Shown here in pieces: positions 9,736-20,934 of a stretch of 64,000 nucleotides of DNA. The first letter of the stretch is position 1; each line of letters opens with the position of its first letter. This DNA is from Erinaceus europaeus (lineage: Eukaryota; Chordata; Mammalia; Eulipotyphla; Erinaceidae): assembly GCF_950295315.1 (NCBI RefSeq), contig NC_080185.1, positions 41,974,887 to 42,038,886 of the forward strand, read 5' to 3'. Below the pieces are notes generated by a model. That model ran no database searches. It was not told the origin of the DNA and saw only the letters and a program-made list of their open reading frames with translations. The position numbers and the translations under genes are program-made.

Positions 9736-9879
9736 TTATAAAGCACCTATTATACACAGGACACCAGCCAGGACATTTAAACTCCTGGCCCTATTTGTTC
9801 TTCGTTGTTTTCGGATATGCAATTTGGCTTCAGCTCCTAGAGGATAACAAAATGCATCTTATTCTCCTTCTCTCTCTCT

Positions 9880-10382
9880 TTTTTTAAAAAAAATTCTTTT
9901 ATTATCTTTATTTGTTAGATAGAGACAAGAGAGAAGAGGGTGATAGGGAGAGAGACACCTGCAGCACTGCTTCCCCACTCACAAAGCTTTTCCCTTGCAG
10001 GTGGGGACCGGGGGCTCGAACCTGGGTCCTTGCACATTGTAATATGTGAGCTCAACCAGTTGCACCACCACCCTCTTTCTCTTTTTATTCTTTATTATTG
10101 CTAACAGGTTTTTGATGGGGCTCAGTGTGGGCACTACAAACCCACTGCTTCTAGTGGCCAGTTTTTCCTGGTTTTGTTGTTGTTGTTGTTGTTTTCCTAT
10201 TTTGGGACAGAGAAATTGAAAGGAGGGGAAGAGTGAGAAGGAGAGAGACAGAATAACACCTGCAATCTTAACTTTACCCCTCATGAACTTCCCCCCCTGC
10301 AGGTGGGGAGTAGGGACTTGAACTTGGGTCCTTGCACCTGGTAATGTATGTGCTCAACCAGGTGTGCCCCCACCCGGCCCCC
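9880..10382 (-). mobile_element. Two SINE-B copies (-)
   Basis: 9880-10074: gttagatagagacaagagag to gcaccaccaccctc. 10083-10382: a long form with an extra 3' segment (ggtttttgatggggctcagt...cttctagtggcc on +) ending ccacccggccccc. Confidence 0.78.
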
Positions 10383-10397
10383 AGGAATGTGTTTTTT

Positions 10398-10398
10398 T

Positions 10399-10446
<48 letters not shown>

Positions 10447-10785
10447 ATTTTTTGCCTCCAGGGTTATTGTTGGAGCTCGGTGCTTGCACTGTGAATCCAC
10501 TACTCCTGGAGGCTATTTTTTCCCTTTTGTTGCCCTTGTTGTTTATCATTATTGTTATTGATGTTCTTCTTGCTGTCATTGTTGTTGGAGAGGACAGATA
10601 GAAATCGAGAGGAGGGGAAGACAGAAAGAGGGAGAGGAAGATAAACACCCGCAGACTTGCTTCACCGCTTGTAAGGCGACCCACCCCTGCAGGTGGGAAG
10701 CTGGGGGCTTGAACTGGAATCCTTGAGCGTGTCCTTGCGCTTTGCGCCACGTGCGCTTAACCTGCTGTGCTACTGCCCGGCCCCC
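10398..10785 (-). mobile_element. SINE-A long form (-) with (TA)n tail and target duplication
   Basis: The element lies between two copies of aggaatgtgtttt (10383-10395 and 10786-10798). Its - strand A tail has expanded to a GT/TA array (10398-10442) followed by the long-form end (gcctccagggttattgttgg). The body ends ctgtgctactgcccggcccc. Confidence 0.92.
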
Positions 10786-11223
10786 AGGAATGTGTTTTCT
10801 ACAGCACCCAAAACAGCCCAGCAGAGTCACGGTGAGCTTGACTTCCAGGTGTTCCTGCACTGGGGAAGAATGACAGTTGAGAGAATGACAGCAGTTCAGT
10901 CCCTATGTGGGCGCAGGACACTCCCCCTACCCCTTTCCCAGTACTCTTACACTCCAGGGAGCCAGTGATCCCACATGGGGTCCCCACTCAGTCCACCCTC
11001 TCCTCTCTTTGCAAAGGTGTCTCTGCTCGACCTGCTGTGTGTCCACCCACTGTTGTGTGTATTCACTGCCTTTGGCCACCCCTTGGCCTGCGGGGTCTTG
11101 CCATGCGATGGATGGGTGCCAGCTTGGCACAGTAGCGGGAAGGTTGGAGGCTGGGGTCTGAGAGACAACTTGCTGGGAAGCGTCACGCTGGGGGTCTGAG
11201 TTCCTGTTCACCTTGTGTTCCAG

Positions 11224-11320
11224 GCCCACCTGCCCTTCGCTGTGATTGGCAGCACTGAGGAGCTCAAGATTGGCAACAAGATGATGAAGGCGCGCCAGTA
11301 CCCTTGGGGCACAGTGCAGG
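11224..11320 (+). CDS. SEPTIN6: SEPTIN6 internal coding exon (septin GTPase domain)
   Basis: The exon has 97 nt, encodes 32 whole codons ([20 protein letters not shown] to ...RQYPWGTVQ), and ends with one extra base. The acceptor is ...ttccag before 11224 and the donor is gtgagtgc at 11321. The last G combines with TC at the start of the next exon to give Val, so the frame holds. AVIGS plus RQYPWG is the conserved C-terminal part of the septin G domain leading into the septin-unique element. The preceding intron is about 10 kb and is mostly SINEs, L1 remnants and two solo LTRs. Confidence 0.95.
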
Positions 11321-11529
11321 GTGAGTGCAAATGGGGAGCCCTCCATCTGGCTCTCACTGCCATTCACAGGTGTCCAGTCTTCTCCCATCCCCCACCCTGT
11401 GGTTGGGGCCTCACACAACCAGAGGTGTGGCTCGTGGCAGCCTTATCCTAACTCAGACTGCTGAAGAGGGAAGGCCTCCCTGGAAGAAAATAGAAAGGTA
11501 ACCCTGCAGCCAGGTGAGGGACAGGCTGG

Positions 11530-11955
11530 AAAGTGCATCTCCTTGACACACACACACACGCACACACACACACACGCACGCACGCACACGAACACCTGGA
11601 GACGAGTAGGAATATGTGGTCAGGGAAGGGAGTCAGCTCACCTGGATAGGGTGCTTTGAACCCAGCCTCCACTACATTACAGGAAGCTTCAGTGCTGTAG
11701 TTTTCCCCTCTCTTCCCCTCTCCCTCTCTCCCCCCTCTCTGTACCCTCTCTCTAAAAAAAAAGTTTTCAAAGGGAGAAGTGGTGGGCACTGGCACCCCTG
11801 GTTGAGCGTTCACATTACAGTGTGCAAGGACCCACATTCAAGTCCCCTGGTCCCCACCTACAGTGGGAAAGCTTCACGAACAGGGCTGCAGATGTCTTTC
11901 TTTCTCCCTATCTCACTTTCTCCTCTCCATTTTTCACTGTCTTATCAAATAAGTA
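11530..11955 (+). mobile_element. CA repeat, SINE-E (+), SINE-B (+)
   Basis: (CA)n-rich 11548-11590. SINE-E at 11618-11762 (gtcagctcacctggataggg). SINE-B at ~11775-11955 (gtggtgggcactggcacccc; A box poorly preserved). Confidence 0.7.
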
Positions 11956-12199
11956 GGTTTTTTTTTTTTAAGGAAAGAAACCTTCTCTACCCCCAAAGCC
12001 GTAAAAATATTCTCTTATTTTTTTCCCCCTTCTGTTTGTAGAATCTATTTTCAGTCCAGCTGGAATCTATCTTTGCCAGCGGTATCTGTGTGGGAGGATT
12101 TCGTTTTAAAGTGTCCTAATATCTACCCTATTTCCCCAGCACTCTTACATGGATTTTATGTGCCAAATCCCCTTCCCTTCCCTTTCCTTCCATTCCTAC

Positions 12200-12845
12200 T
12201 TTTCTTCCTCTCCTTCCTTCCTTCCTTCCTTCCTTCCTTCCTTCCTTCCTTCCTTCCTTCCTTGTCAGCTTCCTCCTCAGCTCTGGCTGATGATGGTGCT
12301 GGGCATTGAACCTGGGCCCTCAGAGATTTAGTCATGAAAGTCTTTTGCAGAACCATTATGTTATCTCTCCATCCCTTTGCCATTATTATTATTATTATTA
12401 TTTTAAATTATCTTTCTTTATCAGGTAGAGACAGACAGAAATGGAGAAGGAAGGGGGTGATAGAGAGGGAGAGACACCTGCAGCCCTGCGTGATCACTAG
12501 CAGAACTTTCCCCCTGTGGGTGGGGACCGAAGGCTCGAACCTGGGTTCCTTGAGCATTGTAACATGTACGCTCAACCAGGTGCTCCACCACCGCCCCCCC
12601 CTTTTTTTGCAGTAGCAGGGTTATAGCTGGGGCTCAGTGCCTTTGTGACACCACCACTCCTGTCAGCCACTTTTTTGGGTAGAGGGTGAGAGGGAGAGAG
12701 TGAAACAGAAAGGAGAAGGAGGAGACACATGCAGCACTGCTCCACTGCTCATGAAGTTTCCACCCTGCAGGTGGGGACCAGGGGTGTGAACCCAGGTGCT
12801 TGAATATGATGATGTGTGCTCTCTACTAGGTGCACCACCTGGCCT
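12200..12845 (-). mobile_element. (CCTT)n, SINE-D (-), two SINE-B (-)
   Basis: (CCTT)n 12212-12262 joins a SINE-D on - (to ~12375). B at ~12380-12600 follows an ATT repeat. A second, long-form B at 12600-12845 has gcagtagcagggttatagct at its left. Confidence 0.75.
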
Positions 12846-13019
12846 AGAAGTTTTTTTGTCTGAGTTTAGATTCACAGTTCTGCTCAGGTGTGTACGACAC
12901 TATGTATTGACTGAGAAGCCTGTAGGGGCCTTAGAGTTGGTCCTTAGACAAGCCACCAGGGATCACTATCCGGAAATGAGGGCGGTGGTCCTGAGAAGTT
13001 CCTAGAAGAATATGTGTGG

Positions 13020-13310
13020 TTTTTTTTCTTTTCTTTTAAAAAAATATTTATTTATTTATTTATTTATTCCCTTTTGTTGCCCTTGTTTTATTGTTGTAGT
13101 TATTATTGTTGTTGTCTTTGTTGCATAGGACAGAGAGAAGTGGAGAGAGGAGGGGGAGAGAAAGATAGACACCTGCAGACCTGCTTCACCGCTTGTGAAG
13201 TGACTCCCCTGCAGGTTGGGAGCCAGGGGCTCGAACTGGGATCCTTACCATCAGTCCTTGCGTTTTGTGGCACGTGCGCTTAACCCGCTGCACTACCACC
13301 CAATTCCTTT
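13020..13310 (-). mobile_element. SINE-A (-)
   Basis: tattcccttttgttgccctt, gcataggacagagagaagtg, conserved hairpin, and end gcactaccacccaattcc. The 13311-13530 segment on its right looks like an older, unclassified SINE (gatgtgccagctggtactga). Confidence 0.85.
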
Positions 13311-13534
13311 TTTTTCTTTTTTGATGTGCCAGCTGGTACTGAACCCAAGGTCTTGAGCGTGCGTGGTGTTGCAAAGTCACTTCCACGACCTAAGTTGTTT
13401 ATTCTGTAGTTTGAAAGGGAGGAGGGACACCAGGGCATCGCTCCACTGTCATTGAGGCATTCGTGTGGTGTCAGGGCGTCACACAAAGTAAGGTATGTAT
13501 TTTGCCTGGTGAGCCATCTCCTAGCCCCTGGATA

Positions 13535-14215
13535 TGATTTTAATTATTTGTTACCAGGGTTATTGCTGGGACTTGGTGCCTACACGACAACTCTTTCTTC
13601 TTTTTGATTGAGACAGAAATTGAGAGGGAGAAGGGGGAGATAAAGATGGATAGAGAAGGAGAGAGTCCGTGGTCTGGGAGGTGGTGTAGTGGGTATAACA
13701 TTGAACTCTTAAGCATGACGTCCCAGGTTCGGTCTCGGGCAGCACATGTACCAGAGTGATGTCTGTTGTGTCCTCTCTCTCTCCCTCCCTCCATCTTTCT
13801 CATTAATAAATAAGTAAAATCTTTAAAATAAATAGATAAATAAAAAGAGAGGAGAGAGACCTGCATTACCACTCATGAAGTGCCTCCCCACCCCCACCTC
13901 CACACCCCCACCCCCTGCACACAGGTGGGGACCGTGGGCTTGAATCCAAGTCCTTGTGTATGGGGACATTTGTGAGCGCTCTACTTGGGCGTGCCACCAC
14001 CCGGCCCCCTGGAAATAATTTTGATAATGACTCATGTCGAAGACAGTACAGGGCTATAGCTCAGACAGGCTGGGTGGGTGTGAACCCACAGGAACACATG
14101 AGCACTGGCTCAGGTCTGGCTTGTGGTGGCATTGTGGATTGAACCTGGGGCCTCAGAGCCTCAAACATGAGAGTCTCTTTGCCATAACCATTATGCTATC
14201 TACCCCCACTCTAAT
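13535..14215. mobile_element. SINE-B (-) split by SINE-C (+), then SINE-D (-)
   Basis: The B copy on - occupies 13535-13666 and ~13845-14010. Between them is a full SINE-C on + (13667-13845: gtggtctgggaggtggtgta, aataaataagtaaaatc). A purine-rich sequence (gagaggagagag-like) occurs at both sides. SINE-D on - is at ~14100-14215. Confidence 0.75.
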
Positions 14216-14411
14216 TTTTTTTTTAAATGAGAGAGAGCAAGAGTGCGAGCGAGCGCAGAGTATCATTCAGAACCTCTACACTTGATGACTGAAGACCTTC
14301 TTTCCTGTTGTTCTTATTTTATTTAGTATTATTTTAGATAGAGCCAGAGAAGGGAAAGAGCTGAGAGAGAGTCAAAGAGATAACAGTAGGGAAGCTTCCT
14401 TGTAAGTGATG

Positions 14412-14660
14412 GGATGTTGTAATGAAAATTATTTGGCTGTGGTATGGCTGGGAGCAGGTTTTAACAATCAAAGCTTTATTATGGCAGTACAGCAGTACGG
14501 GATGTTATATTTTAGGTACGGCAAAATAAGCAATTACCAGCTGCGATATAGTTACTCATGGCTATAGAGAAGAGTCTTAAAGTTTACCGGCTAGATGAGT
14601 TACACATGTTCACTTCCCAGGAGAGGCAGCCACCCCCACTACTGAAGGTTTGAGAGAGTT
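14412..14660 (-). mobile_element. Possible LTR fragment (-)
   Basis: An AT-rich non-SINE block starts TGTTGTAATG and contains AATAAAG on - (+ strand ctttatt at ~14474). It interrupts a degenerate SINE that fades at ~14410. No target duplication was found, so the class is uncertain. A SINE-E remnant follows at ~14680-14770. Confidence 0.3.
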
Positions 14661-14916
14661 GTTTTTGGGCAGGCAAAATAGCTCACTTGGACAGTAGGTT
14701 TAGAAGTTCTCTCTCTCTTCCTCCTCCTTCCCTCTCAGTTTCTCTCTTTCCTGTCAAAATGAACTAGAAAGGAAAGAGAGGAAAAAATGTTAATGAAGAG
14801 GCAACTCTACAGGCTTTCAGTGTCCAGAGTGAAAAGGGACACATTTGTCCCAGCCAGCCATGTCTAATTTTCCCAACCTGCCTTACTGTGCCCTCCTCTC
14901 CACCGCGCCTGTGCAG

Positions 14917-15085
14917 TCGAGAACGAGGCCCACTGCGACTTCGTGAAGCTGCGCGAGATGCTGATCCGTGTCAACATGGAGGACCTCCGCGAACAGACCC
15001 ACAGCCGCCACTATGAGCTGTACCGCCGCTGCAAGCTGGAGGAGATGGGTTTCCAGGACACCGACCCAGACAGCAAACCCTTCAG
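14917..15085 (+). CDS. SEPTIN6: SEPTIN6 internal coding exon (septin-unique element)
   Basis: The exon has 169 nt. It encodes [20 protein letters not shown] through [20 protein letters not shown] to ...DSKPF plus a split Ser. It starts after gtgcag at 14911-14916, completes a Val codon from the previous exon, and ends in AG before the donor gtagtg. The block [12 protein letters not shown]...[15 protein letters not shown] is the septin-unique element that closes the G domain and forms part of the filament interface. DTDPDSKPF matches SEPTIN6 rather than SEPTIN8 as I remember them. The exon is GC-rich compared with the flanking intron. Confidence 0.96.
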
Positions 15086-15438
15086 GTAGTGCTTCCTCCC
15101 CCTTGCCCATGAGACACAGGTGCGCAGAGCCGCGCCGTGTCACCTATCAGCCTACACGGGGGGGCGGGGGGGGGCAGGCTACCACCTCACACCTGCTGGG
15201 CCCACACCGACTCCCTGCTTGGCAGAGCGCTTGGGAGGCAAGACAGCTAACATGTGTCCACGCGCATTGCAGAGGGGCGAGCGGGGCCTTGTCCAAAGCC
15301 GGGGGCCAGGCCCAGCAGGTCTCTGGGATCCCGAAGGAGGAGGGGAGTCAGTGCAAATGAGAAAGAATGAGAGATGAGTGAGTTGATGCTGAGTCAAGCT
15401 CAAGCAGGCATCTCTGCCGTGCTCAGGCAGAACTTTAT

Positions 15439-15719
15439 TTTATTTTATTCTTAATTAAAAAAAAATATTTATGTATTTCCTTTTTGTTGCTCTTGTTGTT
15501 TTTATTGTTGTAGTTACTATTGTTGATGTCATCATTGTTGGATAAGACAGAGAGAAATGTAGAGAGGGAGGAAGACAGAGGGGGAGAGAAAGATAGACAC
15601 CTACAGACCTGCTTCACTCCCCTGTAGATGGGGAGCGGGGGCTCGAACCGGGATCCTTATGCCAGTCCTTGTGCTTTGTGCCACATGCACTTAACCTGCT
15701 GCACTACCGCCTGACTCCC
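15439..15719 (-). mobile_element. SINE-A (-) with target duplication
   Basis: Flanked by CAGAACTTTAT at 15428-15438 and 15720-15730. The body ends gcactaccgcctgactcc. The hairpin's middle is shortened in this copy. Single-copy intron lies on either side (15090-15420, 15731-16036). Confidence 0.9.
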
Positions 15720-16036
15720 CAGAACTTTATAGTCTCATAGGGTTTAGATCATCACATCACATCCTGCTTCGTGGAACATTTCTTACATTCTGGGGGTAAT
15801 TTTCTCCCTAGAGATCACATTACATTTCTACGTCTTTTGTTGTTCCTGTACCTGTGTGCTAGGCAGACGTCCTATTGATTAAGATTATTAATTCTACCTG
15901 TTATGTATGTTTATGCCATCCTCTTGCCCCTTTGTGTCAGAAGCCATGGTTCATTGAAAATTCAAGAAAGTTCAAGCTTGTTATGTTTCTAGGGGCCTTA
16001 AACAAATTGAACAGCACCAAAATGGATTTGATAAGA

Positions 16037-16322
16037 TTTTTTAAAATATTTATTTATTCCCTTTCATTGGCTTTGCTGTTTTATTGTTGTAGTTAATTGT
16101 TGTTGTTAGTGATGTCGTTGTTGTTGGATAGGACAGAGAGAAATGGAGAGAGATGGGGAAGACAGAGAGGGAGAGAGAAAGATAGACACCTGCAGACCTG
16201 CTTCACCACCTGTGAAGCGACTCCCCTGCAGGTGGGGGGCCAGGGGCTTTAATCAGGATCCTTACGCCGGTCCTTGCGCTTTGCGCCACGTGCGCTTAAC
16301 CCACTGCGCTACCGCACGACTC
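16037..16322 (-). mobile_element. SINE-A (-)
   Basis: tattccctttcattggcttt, gttggataggacagagagaa, gcgccacgtgcgcttaaccc, and end accgcacgactcc. Confidence 0.88.
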
Positions 16323-16596
16323 CTGAATAGCCCCATTTTTTTCATAAAATCTGTTCCGTTGTTTGACCACGGAGTTTTGTTTTGTTCCTTACTGAAAAGG
16401 CAACAAGGTGGTGCTGACCTGGAGAGCCTCTCCATAAAGTTAAGATTTCTAACTGAAATCTATCTTCCTTATATGCTCACTATGTCACCTAGATTCTCGT
16501 GTACTATTCCTGTAAGGAAGTGGGGGCATACAGGGCGGAGGGTAGATAGTATAATGTTTGAGGCATAATAGTGGGTGGTAGATTAAAAGGCCCATT

Positions 16597-16706
16597 GTGG
16601 GAGTTGGGCGGTAGCGCAGCGGGTTAAGCACACATGACGCAAAGTGCGAGGACCGACTAAGGATCTCGGTTGACGACATCAATAATAGCAATAATAAAAC
16701 TTTTTT
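16597..16706 (+). mobile_element. Internally deleted SINE-A (+) with target duplication
   Basis: Between perfect 14-bp repeats TTAAAAGGCCCATT (16583-16596 and 16707-16720) lie only ~110 bp: the 5' tRNA-like part up to gatctcggtt, joined directly to the CAA/AAT tail. About 150 bp including the hairpin are missing. Confidence 0.9.
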
Positions 16707-16864
16707 TTAAAAGGCCCATTATATCTAGGCGGGTACCGTAACTTTCCATTTATTAATTATGCTATGTAAGGTGGCCCCTGCACTGTGGGAGCCACCAATC
16801 TTTTCTTGTATTTTAGGGGGAATATTAGAGGAAGTGGTGTAGATAAACAGGGAAACAATTATTC

Positions 16865-17182
16865 TTTTTTTTTTTTTTACCTCCAGGGTTATTGCTGGGA
16901 CTCAGTGCCTGCACCATGAATCCACTGCTCCTGGAGGCCATTTTTGCCCCCTTTTGTTTCCCTTGTTGTTGTAGCCTTGTTGTGGCTATTATTGTTGTTG
17001 TTAATGTCATTTGTTGTTGGACAGGACAGAGAGAAATGGAGAGAGGAGAGAAAGATAGACACCTGCAGACCTGCTTCACTGCTTGTGAAGTGACTCCCTT
17101 GCAGGTGGGGAGCCGGGGGCTCAAACCGGGATCTTTACGCTGGTCCGTGCGCTTAACCTGCTGTGCTACCGCCCAACCCCCT
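16865..17182 (-). mobile_element. SINE-A long form (-)
   Basis: T run, then the long-form 3' end (acctccagggttattgctgg, gaatccactgctcctggagg), ttggacaggacagagagaaa, the hairpin, and ctgtgctaccgcccaacccc. Confidence 0.88.
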
Positions 17183-17248
17183 ACAATTCTTCCTCTTGGA
17201 GTCTCCTGAAAAATTCTGCATTACTGATATTTCTTGTTCCATTATGAT

Positions 17249-17495
17249 CAATCTTTGGAAAGGCGCAGGCGACACCATGTGAGCTGCTTGACAGGATACC
17301 AGCTTTGCAGGAAGTTCCTGGGCATAAGTAAGGATTATTAATACCACACAGAGCTTAATCCCAAGCCCTATACATGGCAAAAGGCAAGATGGTTTCAGTT
17401 TGGCCCGGAGAGTCCAGCTGAGCTGAACTTCCTGCGAAGCTGGTATCCTGTCAAGCAGCTCACATGGCGGCACCTGTGCTTTTCCAAAGGTTGTG
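17249..17495. repeat. Long inverted repeat in a SEPTIN6 intron
   Basis: The arm at ~17253-17316 and the arm at ~17425-17490 are reverse complements with roughly 90% identity by eye. The core ccatgtgagctgcttgacag plus the following gataccagctt is perfect. The loop is ~108 bp. Most mismatches are A/G or C/T and so would be G-U pairs in RNA. It matches none of the SINE families of this window. Confidence 0.85.
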
Positions 17496-17599
17496 AGGCT
17501 AGGCAGACAGCAGAGTGGTTCTGCAAAGAATGAGCAGGCCTGTTTTGTTTGTTTGTTTGTTTGTTTGTTTTTGGTATATGCAGTGACATGTGGTAACAT

Positions 17600-17932
17600 C
17601 AACAATAGCGATCTAAGGGTAAGGGACACAGCGTAATTGTACTCCAAAAGACTCGTGCCTGAGGCTCTGAGCTCCCAGGTTCAATCCCTAGCACCACCAG
17701 AAGCCAGAGCTGCACAGTACTCTGGTCTCCATCTCTTCTGCCTATATATTTCTCATTAAAGTAAAAATTTTTTAAGTTGGCATGGTCTGGGAGGTGGCAC
17801 AGTAAATAAAGCACTGGACTCTCAAGCACGAGGTCCTGACTTCGATCCCTGGCAGCAAATGTATCAGATGGATGTCTGGTTCTTTCTCTCAACTCCTATC
17901 TTTCTCATTAATAAATAAAAATATTTTTTTAA
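17600..17932 (+). mobile_element. SINE-D (+) and SINE-C (+)
   Basis: D at ~17600-17775 (gcctgaggctctgagctccc, gccagagctgcacagtactc). C at 17783-17932 (catggtctgggaggtggcac) with aagttgg on both sides. A (GTTT)n run lies at 17545-17571. Confidence 0.78.
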
Positions 17933-17935
17933 AAA

Positions 17936-19977
17936 GTTGGCTAGGGTGGAGCACAGCAGGTTAAGTACAGGTGGCGCAAAGCACAAGGACCAGAATCAGA
18001 ATCCCAGTTCTAGCCCCCGTCTTCCCACCTGGAGGGGGTTCGCTTCATAGGTAGTGAAGTAGGTCTGCAGGTGTCTATCTTTATCTCCCATATCTCCCAC
18101 TCTCTGCCTTCCCCTCCTCTCTCTGTCCTATCCAACAATAGCAATAACAACATCAATAATAACAAGGACAACAAAAGGGAAATTTTTTCTCTTTTTTTTT
18201 TAATTGGGGAATTAATGTTTTGCATTCAACAGTAAGTACAATAGTTTGTACATGCATAACATTCCCCAGTTTCCCATATAACAATACAACCCCCACTAGG
18301 TCGTCTGAATCCTTCTTGGACCTGTATTCTCCCCACCCACCCACCCACCCACCCCAGAGTCTTTTACTTTGGTGTGATACACCAGTTCCATTTCAGGTTC
18401 TACTTGTGTTTTCTTTTCTGATCTTGTTTTTCAACTTCGGCCTGAGAGTGAGATCATCCCATATTCATCCTTCTGTTTCTGACTTATTTCACTCAACATG
18501 ATTTTTTCAAGGTCAATCCAAGATCGGCTGAAAACGGTGAGGTCACCATTTTTTTTACAGCTGAGTAGTATTCCATTGTGTATATAGACCATAACTTGGT
18601 CAGCCACTCATCTGTTGTTGGACATCTGGGTTGTTTCCAGGTTTTAGCTATTACAAATTGTGCTGGCAAGAACATATGTGTACACAGATCTTTTTGGATG
18701 GATATGTTGGGTTCCTTAGGATATACCCCCAGGAGAGGAATTGCAGGGTCATAGGGTAGGTCCATTTCTAGCCTTCTGAGAGTTCTCCAGACTGTTCTCC
18801 ACAGAGGTTGGACCCATTGACATTACCACCAGCAGTGCAGGAGAGTTCCTTTGAGCCCCACACCCTCTCCAGCATTTGCTGCTGTTACCTTTTCTGATGT
18901 ATGACATTCTCACAGGAGTGAAGTGGTATCTCGTTGTTGTCTTTATTTGCATTTCTCTGACAATCAGAGACTTAGAGCATATTTTCATGTGTTTCTCGGT
19001 CTTCTGGATCTCTTTCTGTCCATGTCCTCCCCCCATTTTTGGATGGGGTTATTTGTTGTCTTGTTGTTGAGTTTGGCAAGCTCTTTGTATATGTTGGTTA
19101 TTAAACTCTTGTCTGATGTATGGCATGTAAAAATCTCCTCTCATTCTGTGAGGGATCTCTTGGTTTGGGTAGTGGTTTCTTTTTCTGTGAAGAAGCTTTT
19201 TAATTTGATGTAGTCCCATAGGTTTATACTTGCCTTAATCTTCTTTGTAATTGGATTCGTTTCATTGAAGATGTCTTTAAAATTTATGCAGAAAAGAGTT
19301 CTGCCAATATTTTCTTCTAAGTATCTGATAATTTGTGGCCTAACACCCAAGTCCTTGATCCACTTGGAATTTACTTTTGTATTTGGTGAAAAACAGTGGT
19401 TCAGTTTCATTCTTCTGCATGTCTCAACCCATTGTTTCCAACACCATTTGTTAAAGAGACTCTGCTTTCCCCATTTAATAGTCTGACCCCCTTTGTCAAA
19501 GATTAGATGTCCATAGGTGTGGGGGCTCACTTCTGGGCTCTCAATTCTATTCCACTGGTCAGTGTGTCTATTCATGTTCCAGTACCAAGCAGTTTTGATG
19601 ACAATGGCCCTATAATACAATAATCTAGGAGTAAACCTAACCAAAGAAGTGAAAGACTTGTATACTGAAAATTATGAGTCACTACTCAAGGAAATTGAAA
19701 AAGACACAAAGAAGTGGAAAGATATTCCATGTTCATGGGTTGGTAGAATTAACATCATCAAAATGAATATGCTACCCAGAGCCACCTACAAAATTGATGC
19801 TATCCCTATCAAGATCCCAAGCACATTTTTTAGGAGAATAGAACAAATGCTACAAATGTTTATCTGGAACCAGAAAAGACCCAGAATTGCCAAAACAATC
19901 TTGAGAAAAAAAAAAAAAAAACAGAACCGGAGGCATCACACTCCCAGAACTCAAAAGGGAAAAATTTTAAAATAATA
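17936..19977 (+). mobile_element. SINE-A (+) whose tail is split by an L1
   Basis: Body at 17936-18183 (gtctgcaggtgtctatcttt, caacaatagcaataacaaca). The tail sequence caaaagggaaatttt recurs after the L1 at 19952-19968, and the AAT tail then finishes at ~19977. The L1 is therefore younger than this SINE. Confidence 0.85.
18184..19951 (-). mobile_element. L1 retrotransposon, 5'-truncated and 5'-inverted (twin primed)
   Basis: Part 1, 18184-~19621 on -: poly(A) (as T run), 3' UTR, then the C-terminal part of ORF2 (e.g. [39 protein letters not shown]). Part 2, ~19622-19951 on +: upstream ORF2 sequence ([40 protein letters not shown]) ending [12 protein letters not shown]. In an intact ORF2 the end of part 2 directly precedes the start of part 1, so nothing was lost at the inversion. 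Target duplication ~16 bp, caaaagggaaa(aa)tttt, at 18172 and 19952. ORF2 has frame breaks and the element is dead. Confidence 0.93.
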
Positions 19978-20270
19978 ATAGGGAGTTGGGCAGTATCACA
20001 GTGGGTTAAGCGCAGGTGGCGCGAAGCGCAAGGACCAATATTAAGGATCCCAGTTCGAGCCCCTGGCTCCCCACCTGTAGGGGAGTCGCTTTATAGGCAG
20101 TGAATCAGGTCTGCAGCTGTCTCTCCTCTCCCCCTCTCTGTCTTCCCCATCTCTCTCCAGTTCTCTCTGTCCTATCCAACATCGACGAAAGCAACAACAA
20201 TAACTACAACAATTTAAAAAAAGGGTAACAAAAGGGAATAAATAAATATTTTAAGAAATTAACAACAATA
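19978..20270 (+). mobile_element. SINE-A (+)
   Basis: gggagttgggcagtatcaca, tggcgcgaagcgcaaggacc, B box agttcgagccc, CAA tail, then aataaataaatattttaag. Confidence 0.88.
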
Positions 20271-20279
20271 ATAATAAAA

Positions 20280-20422
20280 GTTGGCTAGGAACGAGACTCT
20301 CATGCCTGAGGCCCCAAAGTCACAGGTTCAATCTCCAACACCACCATAAGCCAGAGCTGAACCGTACTCTGACAAGAAAGAAAAAAGAAAAAAGAAAGGA
20401 AAGAAGGAAGGAAGAGAGAGAT

Positions 20423-20468
<46 letters not shown>

Positions 20469-20670
20469 GAAAGGAAGGAAGAAACTTGGCTAGAAAAGTG
20501 CCTGGCACATAGCGCTTAGTAGTGACATCAAAAATACTGAACTAATGGTTGGGGAGATAGCCTGTAAAAGGCTTCCAGGTCTGAGACTCTGAGGTCTAAG
20601 GTTCAATCCTCAGCACCACCAGAAACCCAAACTCAGCAGTGCTCTGGCAGTAACAATAATTAATAATAAT
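20280..20670 (+). mobile_element. SINE-D (+), (GAAA)n, SINE-D (+)
   Basis: D at 20280-20372 whose tail is a GAAA/GGAA array (20376-20480). A second D at 20540-20670 (gttggggagatagcctgtaa). Confidence 0.8.
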
Positions 20671-20934
20671 ATTACTTTCTAGGCAAAAGAGTGGTTTTGA
20701 AAGTGGATTATTCTGCTGATAGTTGTGCTTTTCCATGTCAGATGGGGGAGGGGGGATGAGATGGGGAGGCCTGAGGACCTCATTCAGTAGAGTGAACATG
20801 TAGCTTTGATCCCCAGGCCACCACATGAAGTGCCTACAGGGAGAAGGCGTGAGGAGCAGTGGCAAAAAATGATAATAGTCGTAGTAGTACTGTCCCATCT
20901 GGATGCTTGATGCCTCATAAAAGCCCTACATTTA

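Noticed and set aside
18493..19975. Reverse-transcriptase-like frames as a host gene
   Set aside because: They are pieces of L1 ORF2 with frame breaks and an inversion, inside a clear target duplication.
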